A stretch of DNA of 64,000 nucleotides from Prauserella muralis (GCF_003202285.1 NZ_MASW01000002.1:372001-436000); one strand, 5' to 3'; positions 1-7,989 are shown, numbered from the stretch's first letter. Made by a program: numbers and translations. The notes: a model not told the origin generated them from the sequence alone.

Positions 1-57
1 TCGGGCTCGGCGGCAGCCTCGCCACGGATCGTCACCGGAACCCGGCGCCCGACACGG

Positions 58-85
58 GCCTGCCCCTGAGCACGGCCGGGCAGGC
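58..85 (+). terminator. GC-rich hairpin upstream of the transpeptidase
   Basis: GCCTGCCC (58-65) and GGGCAGGC (78-85) are perfect 8-base arms around a 12-base loop. This could terminate a gene lying to the left of the window. No U-tract follows, which is usual in high-GC actinobacteria. I see no complete gene in bases 1-105. A minus-strand GTG frame running off the left edge from about base 36 is possible but unsupported. Confidence 0.35.
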
Positions 86-92
86 GTCGGCA

Positions 93-98
93 TAGTCT
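93..98 (+). promoter_or_regulatory. Putative -10 box, leaderless start of the transpeptidase gene
   Basis: TAGTCT matches the actinobacterial TANNNT -10 pattern and ends 7 bases before the GTG at 106. No Shine-Dalgarno sequence precedes that GTG, so a leaderless transcript would explain the start. No clear -35 box is visible. Confidence 0.4.
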
Positions 99-105
99 GC
101 TCGGT

Positions 106-1923
106 GTGCTGGGAGGACGTCAGGGGACATACCGGATCGCCGCGGCGCTGCTGAGTGCTGTGCTGGTGCTGACAGGATGCAGCGTGTTCGACAGCGGCAG
201 CGGGCCGGACGACGTGACCGGCGAGTTCCTGGGCGCGTTCGCGCGCGGTGACACGGCGCGGGCCGCCGGGCTCACCGACTCGCCCAAGGTCGCGAAGGCC
301 GTGCTCGACCAGGCCCGGGGCGCGCTGAAACCGAAGTCGCTCGGCACCCAGGTCACCGGTGTCGAGGACGGCGCGAGCGACGAGCAGGCCACCGCCAGGT
401 ACCGGCTCGACTGGCGGCTCGGCGAGGGCAGGCGCTGGGGCTACGCCGCCTCGGCACAGCTGCACACGGTGGACGGGCAGTGGCGGCTGCGCTGGACACC
501 CGAACTGATCCATCCGGATCTCGGCGCGCAGCAGTCGCTGGCCCTGCAGGTGGAGACACCCGCGCCCGCACCGGTGCTCGACCGGGACGGCAACCCGCTG
601 CTGCAGGCGGGCACGGTGGTGCACGTCCTGGTCGACAAGGAGAAGGCCGGTGAGCGGCTCGACCACGTCGTGGGCACGCTGGCCAGGCAGCTCAACCCGC
701 TCGAGGCCAGCATCACCAGGCAGTCCCTGCTCGACGGCATCAACGGCACGGAGAAGGGCGGCAGCTACCTCGCGGCCACCCTGCGCTCCGCGGACTACCA
801 GGCCGTGAAGCCGGCGATCTACGACCTGCCCGGGGTGCACTTCACCAGCGAGGAACGGCTGCTGTCCACGCGCCGTGACTTCGGCAGCCAGGTGCTGCCC
901 GCCATCCGCGGCACCGTGGCCGACCAGGTCGCCGGCCGCGCGGGCTGGCGCGTGGTGACGGTGGACGCGACCGGCGCCGAGATCGCCGAGCTGCACAGCG
1001 AGGCGCCACGCCCTGCCGACGCGGTCACCAGCACGCTCAGCGTCGGCACCCAGCAGGCGGCGGAGGACGCGCTGACCGGGGTCGGCGTGCCCGGCGCGAT
1101 CGTGGCGATGCAGGCCTCCACCGGCGAGCTGCTCGCCGTGGCGCAGAACCCCAGGGCCGACCCGCAGGGCGCGATCGCGCTCACCGGGCGCTACCCGCCC
1201 GGCTCGACCTTCAAGATCGTCACGGCCGCGGCCGCGCTGTCGGCCAAGACGGTGACCCCCAACTCGAAGGTCGAGTGCCCGGCCACCACGGTCATCGAGG
1301 GCAGGCTCGTGCCGAACGACCACCGCTTCGACCTGGGCACCGTGCCGTTGCACACCGCGTTCGCGCGCTCCTGCAACACCACCTTCGCGAAGCTGGCCGC
1401 CGAGCTTCCGCCCGACGCGCTGACCGTCACCGCGCAGGACCTCGGCATCGGCGCCGACTTCGTGGTGCCCGGCATCACGACCATCACCGGTTCGGTGCCG
1501 CCAGCCAAACCGATCGTGCAGCGCGCCGAGAACGGCTTCGGCCAGGGCAAGACGCTGGCAAGCCCGTTCGGCATGGCCCTCGTCGCCGCCACCGTCGCCT
1601 CCGGCGAGACGCCCGTGCCGAGCCTGCTGCGCGGCATGAGGACGCAGGTGACGCAGAAGGGCGGGCGGCTGGACGAGGAGGTGCTGGCCAGCCTGCGCAG
1701 GATGATGCGCGAGGTGGTCACCGACGGCACCGCGCGGCGGCTGGCCGGGCTGCCGGGCGTGCACGGCAAGACGGGCACCGCCCAGTTCGGCGACGGCACC
1801 CACTCGCACGGCTGGTTCGCCGGGTACCAGGACGACGTCGCGTTCGCCGTCCTGCTGGCGCGGGCGGACTCGTCCGGCCCCGCCGTCGAGGCGACGCAGC
1901 GGTTCCTGTCCGCACTGCGCTGA
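106..1923 (+). CDS. Penicillin-binding transpeptidase, lipoprotein, class B PBP2a-like
   Basis: 605 aa. A peptidoglycan D,D-transpeptidase that would cross-link stem peptides outside the membrane. The N-terminus has a lipoprotein signal ending in the lipobox LTGC (Cys25). An NTF2-like MecA_N-type domain follows (about 30-145), then a PBP dimerisation domain (about 150-310), then the transpeptidase domain. All three penicilloyl-serine motifs are present: STFK (Ser367, Lys370), SCN (422-424) and KTGT (Lys555). The NTF2-MecA_N layout resembles low-affinity class B PBPs, so reduced beta-lactam affinity is possible but is only inference. The GTG start has no Shine-Dalgarno, but a TAGTCT -10 box sits just upstream, suggesting a leaderless message. 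The antitoxin gene follows after 18 bases. Confidence 0.93.
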   Translation: MLGGRQGTYRIAAALLSAVLVLTGCSVFDSGSGPDDVTGEFLGAFARGDTARAAGLTDSPKVAKAVLDQARGALKPKSLGTQVTGVEDGASDEQATARYRLDWRLGEGRRWGYAASAQLHTVDGQWRLRWTPELIHPDLGAQQSLALQVETPAPAPVLDRDGNPLLQAGTVVHVLVDKEKAGERLDHVVGTLARQLNPLEASITRQSLLDGINGTEKGGSYLAATLRSADYQAVKPAIYDLPGVHFTSEERLLSTRRDFGSQVLPAIRGTVADQVAGRAGWRVVTVDATGAEIAELHSEAPRPADAVTSTLSVGTQQAAEDALTGVGVPGAIVAMQASTGELLAVAQNPRADPQGAIALTGRYPPGSTFKIVTAAAALSAKTVTPNSKVECPATTVIEGRLVPNDHRFDLGTVPLHTAFARSCNTTFAKLAAELPPDALTVTAQDLGIGADFVVPGITTITGSVPPAKPIVQRAENGFGQGKTLASPFGMALVAATVASGETPVPSLLRGMRTQVTQKGGRLDEEVLASLRRMMREVVTDGTARRLAGLPGVHGKTGTAQFGDGTHSHGWFAGYQDDVAFAVLLARADSSGPAVEATQRFLSALR

Positions 1924-1924
1924 A

Positions 1925-1941
1925 GTGCTACCAGGTAGCAC
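1925..1941 (+). promoter_or_regulatory. Perfect palindrome abutting the antitoxin start (autoregulatory operator)
   Basis: GTGCTACC-A-GGTAGCAC is a perfect palindrome with 8-base arms. It ends on the base before the ATG at 1942 and begins one base after the transpeptidase stop codon. Phd/YefM-type antitoxins normally bind palindromes at their own promoter, so this is the likely operator. Its position also blocks any ordinary Shine-Dalgarno. Confidence 0.6.
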
Positions 1942-2139
1942 ATGAAGTCGATCGGCATCCGCGACCTGCGCCAGAACGCGAGCGTCTACCTGCGCCGCGT
2001 CGCCGCGGGGGAGTCGTTCACCGTCACCGACCGTGGCGCGCCGGTCGCCGAGCTGCGGCCGACCGGAGAGTCCGGCGTGATCGCTGACATGCTCGCCAGA
2101 GTGGAGCTGCCCGGGGCGGTGCGCCAGGCGGCGACGTGA
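1942..2139 (+). CDS. Antitoxin, Phd/YefM (VapB-like) family
   Basis: 65 aa. The N-terminal half is a typical Phd/YefM DNA-binding and dimerisation fold: an 'IRDLRQNASVYLRRV' helix, then 'GESFTVTDRGAPVAEL' beta strands. The C-terminal segment (about 45-65), which normally neutralises the toxin, is present. In this family the antitoxin represses its own operon and blocks a partner toxin, usually a VapC PIN-domain RNase or a Doc or RelE type. Here the next frame starts with GTG at 2136, overlapping the stop by 4 bases as toxin genes usually do, but it encodes only a fragment. The antitoxin therefore appears to be an orphan that keeps its operator. Confidence 0.85.
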   Translation: MKSIGIRDLRQNASVYLRRVAAGESFTVTDRGAPVAELRPTGESGVIADMLARVELPGAVRQAAT

Positions 2140-2240
2140 CCTACCTGCGTTCGGAGCTGGTCCTCGGCGACATCCTGCAGTTGCCGAGGAGACCGGCACT
2201 GCTCGATACCGCCGGGTCGCTGGCGGTGCCGCCGGTCTCC
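2136..2240 (+). pseudogene. Remnant of a VapC-like PIN toxin (internal and C-terminal deletions)
   Basis: The frame starts with GTG overlapping the antitoxin stop. It reads VTYL, then jumps to RSELVLGDIL, then ALLDTAGSLAVPPV. The first piece looks like the extreme N-terminus of a VapC (V/MTYLD-S). The later pieces look like the middle 'RTELLRAVRR' and 'LLDTAAEL.PP.LR' stretches. The segment with the first catalytic Asp is missing, and so is everything after about residue 34. The frame continues as unrelated sequence to a stop at 2297, inside map. I infer deletion decay from remembered family sequence, not an alignment. Confidence 0.5.
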
Positions 2241-2263
2241 CGGCCGCCGCTCCGGGCGGGTCG

Positions 2264-2269
2264 TAGGCT
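2264..2269 (+). promoter_or_regulatory. Putative -10 box of map (leaderless)
   Basis: TAGGCT ends 6 bases before the map ATG at 2276, and no Shine-Dalgarno separates them. This is the leaderless arrangement seen repeatedly in this window. Confidence 0.45.
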
Positions 2270-2275
2270 GGGGGC

Positions 2276-3133
2276 ATGCCCGTTCGTGCCCCGCTGAAGC
2301 CCGGCGTGCAGTCGCCACGCCGTCCCGTTCCCTCCTCGATCGCCCGCCCCGAGTACGTCGGCAAGGCCGTCCCGCGCCGCGACACCGGCAACGGCGTGCG
2401 CACGCCCGAGGTGATCGAGGCGATGCGGGTGGCCGGCCGGATCGCCGCGCAGGCCCTGGAGGAGGGCGGCAAGGCGGTCAAGCCGGGCAACACCACCGAC
2501 GACATCGACAAGGTCGTCCACGAGTTCCTGCTCGACCACGGCGCCTACCCGTCGACGCTGGGCTACCGCAACTTCCCGAAGTCGTGCTGCACCTCGCTCA
2601 ACGAGGTCATCTGCCACGGCATCCCGGACTCGACCGTGATCGAGGACGGCGACATCTGCAACATCGACGTCACCGCCTACATCGGCGGCGTGCACGGCGA
2701 CACCAACGCGACCTTCCTCGCCGGGGACGTGTCCGAGGAGGCGCGGCTGCTCGTCGAACGCACCCGTGAGGCCACGACACGCGCGATCAAGGCGGTGCGC
2801 CCCGGCAGGCAGCTCAACGTGATCGGACGGGTCATCGAGTCCTACGCCAAGCGCTTCGGCTACGGCGTCGTCCGCGACTTCACCGGCCACGGCGTCGGCC
2901 CGGCCTTCCACACCGCGCCGACCGTGCTGCACTACGAGGAGCCGTCGGTCACCACGGTGATCGAGCAGAACATGACGTTCACGATCGAGCCGATGATCAC
3001 CCTCGGCACGATCGACTACGACGTCTGGGACGACGACTGGACGGTCACCACCAAGGACAAGCAGTGGACCGCCCAGTTCGAGCACACCATCCTGGTCACC
3101 GAGAACGGCGCGGAGATCCTCACCCTGCCGTGA
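2276..3133 (+). CDS. map: Methionine aminopeptidase, type I (actinobacterial MetAP1c form)
   Basis: 285 aa. Removes the initiator methionine from nascent proteins in the cytoplasm. The five dinuclear-metal ligands are Asp131, Asp142, His205, Glu238 and Glu269, with the conserved His114; this numbering matches Mycobacterium tuberculosis MetAP1c as I remember it. The roughly 40-residue N-terminal extension rich in Pro and Arg ('[16 protein letters not shown]') is also typical of MetAP1c and is thought to dock on the ribosome. The gene is complete. A TAGGCT -10 box 6 bases upstream suggests a leaderless transcript. Confidence 0.97.
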   Translation: MPVRAPLKPGVQSPRRPVPSSIARPEYVGKAVPRRDTGNGVRTPEVIEAMRVAGRIAAQALEEGGKAVKPGNTTDDIDKVVHEFLLDHGAYPSTLGYRNFPKSCCTSLNEVICHGIPDSTVIEDGDICNIDVTAYIGGVHGDTNATFLAGDVSEEARLLVERTREATTRAIKAVRPGRQLNVIGRVIESYAKRFGYGVVRDFTGHGVGPAFHTAPTVLHYEEPSVTTVIEQNMTFTIEPMITLGTIDYDVWDDDWTVTTKDKQWTAQFEHTILVTENGAEILTLP

Positions 3134-3134
3134 C

Positions 3135-3151
3135 ATGTGAACCGGCCACAT
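3135..3151 (+). promoter_or_regulatory. Inverted repeat in the dehydrogenase promoter
   Basis: ATGTG-N7-CACAT begins two bases after the map stop codon and covers the -35 position of the TAGGCT -10 box at 3169. It is a candidate operator for the module at 3183-7198. It resembles a CRP half-site pair, but the spacing is one base short of the usual CRP site. Confidence 0.4.
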
Positions 3152-3168
3152 AGTGTGCCGGAGAGTTG

Positions 3169-3174
3169 TAGGCT
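3169..3174 (+). promoter_or_regulatory. Putative -10 box ahead of the upstream ORF
   Basis: TAGGCT ends 8 bases before the ATG at 3183, so transcription would start at or next to that ATG. The -35 region is covered by the ATGTG/CACAT repeat. Confidence 0.45.
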
Positions 3175-3182
3175 GCTCACCC

Positions 3183-3224
3183 ATGGCCGCCCGAGTGGCC
3201 TGCTTCTACGGTCGGCTGTCATGA
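3183..3224 (+). CDS. Upstream ORF of 13 codons, overlapping the dehydrogenase start
   Basis: ATG at 3183 opens a 13-residue frame, MAARVACFYGRLS. Its TGA (3222-3224) overlaps the ATG of the dehydrogenase (3221-3223) as ATGA. The ATG follows a TAGGCT box at leaderless distance. The dehydrogenase ATG has no Shine-Dalgarno, so termination-reinitiation from this leader peptide is the simplest route to translate it. No run of one amino acid suggests classical attenuation. Its reality rests on position only. Confidence 0.45.
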   Translation: MAARVACFYGRLS

Positions 3225-3973
3225 CCAGCACGTCGCTGGAGGGCAGAACCGCCCTCGTCACCGGTGGGGCCAGCGGCATCGGCCGCGCGTGCGTCGCCGC
3301 ACTGGCCGCCGCGGGCGCCAAGGTCCACCTCGTCGACCACGACGAGGCGGCGGCGTCGGCGACCGCGCGGGAGACGGGCGCCCTCGCCCATGTCGCCGAC
3401 CTCACCGATCCGGGCTCGGTCCCCGGGCTGCCCGCCGCCGTGGACATCCTCGTCAACAACGCGGGCGTCCAGCACATCGCGCCGATCGAGGACTTCCCGC
3501 CCGGCCGGTTCGCCGCGATGCAGCAGCTGATGGTGACCACGCCGTTCCTGCTCATGCGGCACTGCCTGCCCGCCATGTACGAACGGGGCTGGGGCAGGTT
3601 GATCAACATCTCCAGCGTGCACGGCGTCCGGGCGAGCCCCCACAAGGCCGCCTACGTCGCGGCCAAGCACGGGCTGGAGGGGCTGAGCAAGGTCGCCGCC
3701 CTCGAGGGCGCGCCGCACGGGGTGACGAGCAACTGCGTCGATCCCGGCTACGTGCGGACCGCGCTCGTCGAGGGGCAGGTGGCCGACCAGGCCCGGGCCC
3801 GCGGCATCGCGGAGGCCGACGTTCTCGGTGAGGTGTTTCTCCATCGCACCGCGCTCAAGCGGCTGATCGAGCCCGGCGAGGTGGCCGCGCTCGTCCGGTG
3901 GCTGTGCTCCGCCGAGGCCGCCTACCTGACCGGCGCCTCGATTCCCCTCGACGGCGGCTGGACCGCCAGCTGA
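3221..3973 (+). CDS. SDR-family dehydrogenase, 3-hydroxybutyrate dehydrogenase type
   Basis: 250 aa. A classical short-chain dehydrogenase that would oxidise 3-hydroxybutyrate to acetoacetate with NAD. Visible are the cofactor motif TGGASGIG near the N-terminus, NNAG, the SSVHG serine region and the catalytic YVAAK. The stretch 'VQHIAPIEDFP' and the 'SVHG..ASPHKAAYVAAKHG' block are characteristic of D-3-hydroxybutyrate dehydrogenases, and the length fits. I take ATG 3221 as start because the fold begins right after it; an in-frame extension to 3137 adds unlike sequence. A transporter and a regulator follow on the same strand. Another SDR substrate cannot be excluded. Confidence 0.85.
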   Translation: MTSTSLEGRTALVTGGASGIGRACVAALAAAGAKVHLVDHDEAAASATARETGALAHVADLTDPGSVPGLPAAVDILVNNAGVQHIAPIEDFPPGRFAAMQQLMVTTPFLLMRHCLPAMYERGWGRLINISSVHGVRASPHKAAYVAAKHGLEGLSKVAALEGAPHGVTSNCVDPGYVRTALVEGQVADQARARGIAEADVLGEVFLHRTALKRLIEPGEVAALVRWLCSAEAAYLTGASIPLDGGWTAS

Positions 3974-4028
3974 GGGCGGCGCAACCCGTTCCCGTCCCCA
4001 TCCGCACACACAACGGAGTGGTGAGCCC

Positions 4029-5381
4029 ATGTCTGAGTCCAGGCCTGAATCCAGGTCCGAATCCCGGTCCATCAAGCGGGTCGTCGGTGCCAGCATGATC
4101 GGCACCACGGTCGAGTGGTACGACTTCTTCCTCTACGGCTCGGCCGCCGCGCTCGTGTTCAACAAGCTCTTCTTCCCGGACGCCGACCCGCTCACCGGCA
4201 CGCTGCTGGCGTTCGCGACCTACGCGATCGGCTTCGTCGCCCGCCCGCTCGGCGGCCTGGTGTTCGGTCACTACGGCGACAAGCTGGGCCGCAAGAAGCT
4301 GCTCGTGCTGAGCCTGCTGCTCATGGGCGGCGCCACGTTCGCCATGGGCCTGCTGCCCACCTACGCCTCCATCGGCGTGGCCGCGCCGCTGCTGCTGGTC
4401 TTCCTGCGCCTGGTGCAGGGCTTCGCGGTCGGCGGCGAGTGGGGTGGCGCCGTGCTGATCGTCTCCGAACACGGCGACCAACGACGGCGCGGCTTCTGGG
4501 CGTCCTGGCCACAGGCGGGCGTGCCGGGCGGCAACCTGCTCGCCACGGCCGTGCTGGCCATCCTCGCCGGGGTGCAGAGCGACGCGGCCTTCGAGGCGTG
4601 GGGCTGGCGCATCCCGTTCCTGCTCTCCGGCCTGCTCGTCGGCATCGGCCTGTGGATCCGGCTCGCGGTCGCCGAGTCGCCGGTGTTCCTGGAGGCCGTC
4701 AAGCAGGCCGGGGACAAGCCCGCCCCGGAGAAGGCACCGATCGTCACGGTGCTGCGGCACAGCTGGCGCGAGGTGCTGATCGCCATGGGCGCGCGCTTCG
4801 CCGAGAACGTCTCCTACTACGTCATCACGGCGTTCGTGCTCGTCTACCTCACCAGTCACCTGGACCTGCCGAAGTCGGTCGGCCTCAACGCCGTGCTCGT
4901 CGGCTCCGCCGTGCACTTCGTGACGATCCCGTTCTGGGGCTGGCTGTCCGACGTCATCGGCCGCAGGGCCGTCTACCTGTTCGGCGCCACCGGGATGCTC
5001 GTGTGGAGCTTCCTGTTCTTCACGATGCTCGACACCGAGTCGGCGCTCGGCACGATGGTCGCCGTCACGGTGGGCCTGGTGCTGCACGGCGCGATGTACG
5101 GCCCGCAGGCGGCGTTCTTCTCCGAGCTGTTCGGCACGCGGGTGCGGTACTCCGGTGCCTCCATCGGCTACCAGCTGGCCTCGATCATCGCGGGCGGCAT
5201 CGCCCCGCTCATCGCCACCGCGCTGCTCAGCAGCACCGGCAGCAGCCTGATGATCTCGGTGTACGTCGCCGCCACCTGCGTGGTCACGATCGTCGCGGTG
5301 TTCGTGGCCAAGGAGACCCGCGGGACCTCGCTGGCCGACGCGGGCCCGCGCACGGACGCGAGTGTGACCATGAAGGGGTGA
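4029..5381 (+). CDS. MFS transporter, metabolite:H+ symporter (MHS) family
   Basis: 450 aa, about 12 membrane segments. The start of TM1 reads 'GASMIGTTVEWYDFFLYG', the signature of the MHS family (ProP, ShiA, KgtP), followed by the cytoplasmic loop motif 'GHYGDKLGRKK'. Such proteins import small organic acids or zwitterions with protons. The N-terminus before TM1 has a short Ser/Glu/Arg repeat (SESRPESRSESRS). The stop overlaps the start of the regulator by 4 bases (GTGA), so the two are translationally coupled. Because of the neighbouring dehydrogenase, 3-hydroxybutyrate or a related acid is the likely substrate; this is inference. Confidence 0.88.
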   Translation: MSESRPESRSESRSIKRVVGASMIGTTVEWYDFFLYGSAAALVFNKLFFPDADPLTGTLLAFATYAIGFVARPLGGLVFGHYGDKLGRKKLLVLSLLLMGGATFAMGLLPTYASIGVAAPLLLVFLRLVQGFAVGGEWGGAVLIVSEHGDQRRRGFWASWPQAGVPGGNLLATAVLAILAGVQSDAAFEAWGWRIPFLLSGLLVGIGLWIRLAVAESPVFLEAVKQAGDKPAPEKAPIVTVLRHSWREVLIAMGARFAENVSYYVITAFVLVYLTSHLDLPKSVGLNAVLVGSAVHFVTIPFWGWLSDVIGRRAVYLFGATGMLVWSFLFFTMLDTESALGTMVAVTVGLVLHGAMYGPQAAFFSELFGTRVRYSGASIGYQLASIIAGGIAPLIATALLSSTGSSLMISVYVAATCVVTIVAVFVAKETRGTSLADAGPRTDASVTMKG

Positions 5382-7198
5382 CCGACATCCCCGCCCACCG
5401 GCTGCTGGAACTGCTGTCCGCGGGCGCGAGCAGCGACGAGCTGGCTCGTGTTCCCGCGGACAGCGGCCTGATCGAGCTCGCGGTGCGCATCCGCCGCACG
5501 CTGGACGCGCACAGCAGGCGGGAGGCCGAGCTGGCCGCCCTGTTCGACACCGCGAGCGACCTGGCACGGCTGCGCGATCTGGACGCGGTGCTGCGCTCGA
5601 TCGTGCGAAGGGCCCGTTCGCTGCTGCACGTGGACGTCTCCTACCTCAGCCTCAACGACAACGACGGCGGCACCTACATGCGGGTCACCGACGGGTCGGC
5701 GTCGGCGCTGTTCCAGCAGCTGCGGCTGGGCCTGGGGGAGGGGCTCGGCGGGCTGGTGGCGCAGACGGCCCGCCCCTACGCCACGGCCGACTACCCGAAC
5801 GACACCCGGTTCGAGCACACCACGCCGATCGACAGGGCGGTGGCCGACGAGGGTCTCGTCGCCATCCTCGGGGTGCCGCTCGCGCTCGGCGAGCAGGTGA
5901 TTGGCGTGCTGTACGCCTCGGACCGGCGGCCGAGGACGTTCTCCCCGGACGAGGTGGCGCTGCTGTCGTCGTTCGCCGACCACGCGGCCATCGCGATCGA
6001 CAACGCGCGGCTCATCGAGTCCACCGCCGCCGCGCTGCGCGAGCTGGAGGCCGCCAACGCCACCATCAAGGCGCACAACGAGAGCATCGCCAGGGCCCAG
6101 GACGCGCACGACCGGCTCACCGAACTGGTGCTCGGCGGTGCCGACGTGCCCGAGGTGGCCGCGGCCGTCGCCACGGTGCTCGGCGGCGGCATCGTCGTGC
6201 ACGACGCCGACGGCGCCGAGCTGGGCCGGGCGGGCAGTGGCCCGGCTCAGCGCTCGCCGCATGCCCTGGCGTCGTCGCGGGCGGCGGGGCGCGCGGTCGC
6301 CGACGGGGGATCCTGGCTGTGCGCGGTGATGGCCGGCCCCGAGGTGCTCGGCAGCATCACCCTTACTGGGCGGCCGGACCTGGCCGACGCCGACCGTCGC
6401 CTGTTCGAGCGGGCCAGCGTGGTGACCGCCCTGCTGCTGTTGCTGCGCCGCTCGGCGGCCGAGGCCGAGGACCGCGTGCGCGGCGAGCTGGTGGCCGACC
6501 TGCTCACCGACCCGGACCGGGACCCGGCGACGCTGCTCGACCGCGGCCGCAGGCTCGGCATCGACCTCGCCGCGCCGCACGCCGTGCTCACCCTGCATGC
6601 CGAGGGCGTGTCGCGGACGCGCCTCGCGTCGGTGGCCGCCCGGAGGGCCGCGCTCGCGGGCGTGTTCGCCGAGCAGGTGGTGCTGCTGGCCGACACCGGA
6701 TCGCCGGGCGAGTTCGCGAACGCGACGGCCGCGGAGCTGACGCGGCTGCTCGGCTGCCCGGTGACGGTGGGGGCGGCGGGACCGGCGCGCGGTCCCGCCG
6801 CCCTGGCCAGGGCACACGCCGAGGCGGTGCGCTGCGTGCGGGCGCTGCTCGCGCTCGGCAGGCAGGGCCACGGCGCGACGCCCACCGACCTGGGGTTCGT
6901 CGGGCTGGTGCTGGGTGACCGGGCCGACGTGCCGGAGTTCGTGAGAGCCACACTCGGCCCCGTGCTCGACTACGACGAGGCCCGCGGCACCGAGCTGCTG
7001 CGGACCCTGCGGGCCTACTTCGCGTGCGCGGGCAACCTGACGCGCGCGAAGGACGAGCTGCACGTGCACGTCAACACGGTGACGCAGCGGCTGGAACGGA
7101 TCTCGTCGCTGCTCGGCGCCGGCTGGCAGGCACCGGAGCGCGCGCTGGAGCTGCAACTGGCGCTGCGCCTGCACGACCTGACGGGCCAGGGCGCCTGA
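5378..7198 (+). CDS. GAF-domain transcriptional regulator with PucR-type C-terminal HTH
   Basis: 606 aa. A GAF sensor domain occupies about residues 60-210 ('DLARLRDLDAVLRSIVRRARSLL ... GVPLALGEQVIGVLYASDR'). A short coiled segment and a middle domain follow. The C-terminus holds a PucR/CdaR-type helix-turn-helix (about 540-600, 'LLRTLRAYFACAGNLTRAKDELHVHVNTVTQRLERI'). Such proteins usually activate a neighbouring catabolic operon in response to a small metabolite. The GTG start at 5378 overlaps the transporter stop; the open frame upstream of it is a shadow of the transporter. The likely targets are the dehydrogenase and transporter promoter near 3140-3175. Confidence 0.85.
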   Translation: MTDIPAHRLLELLSAGASSDELARVPADSGLIELAVRIRRTLDAHSRREAELAALFDTASDLARLRDLDAVLRSIVRRARSLLHVDVSYLSLNDNDGGTYMRVTDGSASALFQQLRLGLGEGLGGLVAQTARPYATADYPNDTRFEHTTPIDRAVADEGLVAILGVPLALGEQVIGVLYASDRRPRTFSPDEVALLSSFADHAAIAIDNARLIESTAAALRELEAANATIKAHNESIARAQDAHDRLTELVLGGADVPEVAAAVATVLGGGIVVHDADGAELGRAGSGPAQRSPHALASSRAAGRAVADGGSWLCAVMAGPEVLGSITLTGRPDLADADRRLFERASVVTALLLLLRRSAAEAEDRVRGELVADLLTDPDRDPATLLDRGRRLGIDLAAPHAVLTLHAEGVSRTRLASVAARRAALAGVFAEQVVLLADTGSPGEFANATAAELTRLLGCPVTVGAAGPARGPAALARAHAEAVRCVRALLALGRQGHGATPTDLGFVGLVLGDRADVPEFVRATLGPVLDYDEARGTELLRTLRAYFACAGNLTRAKDELHVHVNTVTQRLERISSLLGAGWQAPERALELQLALRLHDLTGQGA

Positions 7199-7215
7199 AC
7201 GACGGCGGCCGGCGG

Positions 7216-7270
7216 CGAGCCGAAGGGCACCCTCGGCACGCATGGTGTACCGAAGGGCACCTTGGGCTCG
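7216..7270. repeat. Dispersed repeat family B, copy 1 (direct half-elements)
   Basis: Between convergent genes, the unit CCGAAGGGCACC occurs twice in direct orientation (about 7220 and 7250), flanked by GAGC and GGGCTCGGC. The same unit forms inverted repeats at 23210-23262 and 37364-37416. This copy seems rearranged or degenerate. Confidence 0.55.
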
Positions 7271-7280
7271 GCCCTGCGGC

Positions 7281-7964
7281 TCAGCCGAGATCGTCGCCCG
7301 CGCGGGCGATCAGCTCGCCGAGGAAGCCACCCGCCTCGGCGGCGGCGCGGTCGGGGTCGCGCTCGGCGATCGCGTCGAGCAAGCCGTGGTGGCCGATCGG
7401 GTCGGTCTGGGACAGGTCGGCCTGCGTCGTGGTGGCGACGCTGGCGGTGACCACCTCGGTCAGCCCGCGGTACAGCTCGGTGAGCAGCGCGTTGTGCCCT
7501 GCCTTCACGGTGGCGAGGTGGAACTCGGCGTCCACGCGGACGAACTCGTCGAAGTTCCGCTGCGCCCAGGCCTCGTCGCGCCGGGCGAGCAGCGCGGCGA
7601 GCTCACGCAGCTCCTCCTCGCTGCGCCAGCCCGCGGCCAGGCGCGCGCCCTCCACCTCGAGGACCTTGCGCACCTGCAGCACCTCGCGCAGCTCCTGGCC
7701 ACACAGCCTGCGGATGGCGCCGGACACCTCGCTCGTGGCGCGCACGTAGGTGCCGTCGCCCTGGCGCACCTCCAGCAGGCCGCTGTGCGCGAGCGCGCGG
7801 ACGGCCTCGCGCACCGTGTTCCGCCCGACCCCGAGCTCGGCGACGAGCGTGGCCTCGGTGGGGATGCGCTCGCCGACCGGCCACTCGCCCCGCCGGATGG
7901 CCTCGCGGAGCTGGCTGATCACTTGGTCGACGAGTCCGGATCGGCGGGTCGCGGCCAGCGGCAC
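7281..7964 (-). CDS. GntR-family regulator, FadR subfamily
   Basis: 227 aa. A winged helix-turn-helix lies at about 10-75 ('LREAIRRGEWPVGERIPTEA', 'GVGRNTVREAVRALAHSGLL', 'RQGDGTYVRA') and is followed by an all-helical FCD ligand-binding domain. I prefer GTG at 7964 because GGGAG lies 5 bases upstream; a TTG at 7994 gives 10 more residues. It is transcribed away from a CynX-type transporter, and the 75-base gap holds a perfect palindrome, so it likely represses that transporter and itself. The effector is unknown, probably a small carboxylate. Confidence 0.88.
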   Translation of the reverse strand: MPLAATRRSGLVDQVISQLREAIRRGEWPVGERIPTEATLVAELGVGRNTVREAVRALAHSGLLEVRQGDGTYVRATSEVSGAIRRLCGQELREVLQVRKVLEVEGARLAAGWRSEEELRELAALLARRDEAWAQRNFDEFVRVDAEFHLATVKAGHNALLTELYRGLTEVVTASVATTTQADLSQTDPIGHHGLLDAIAERDPDRAAAEAGGFLGELIARAGDDLG

Positions 7965-7989
7965 AACTACTCCCAGGTCTCGATGCTGC

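Noticed and set aside
3137-3220. Upstream extension of the short-chain dehydrogenase
   Set aside because: The 28 extra residues do not fit the SDR N-terminus. The region carries a promoter box and a small ORF that ends at the ATG at 3221.
4115-5377. A 421-codon extension upstream of the GAF regulator
   Set aside because: It is an alternative frame of the MHS transporter with Arg-rich nonsense composition. The regulator starts at GTG 5378, overlapping the transporter stop.
3855-5567. A 570-codon minus-strand frame over the transporter
   Set aside because: Antisense of the transporter and of the start of the regulator; no family resemblance.
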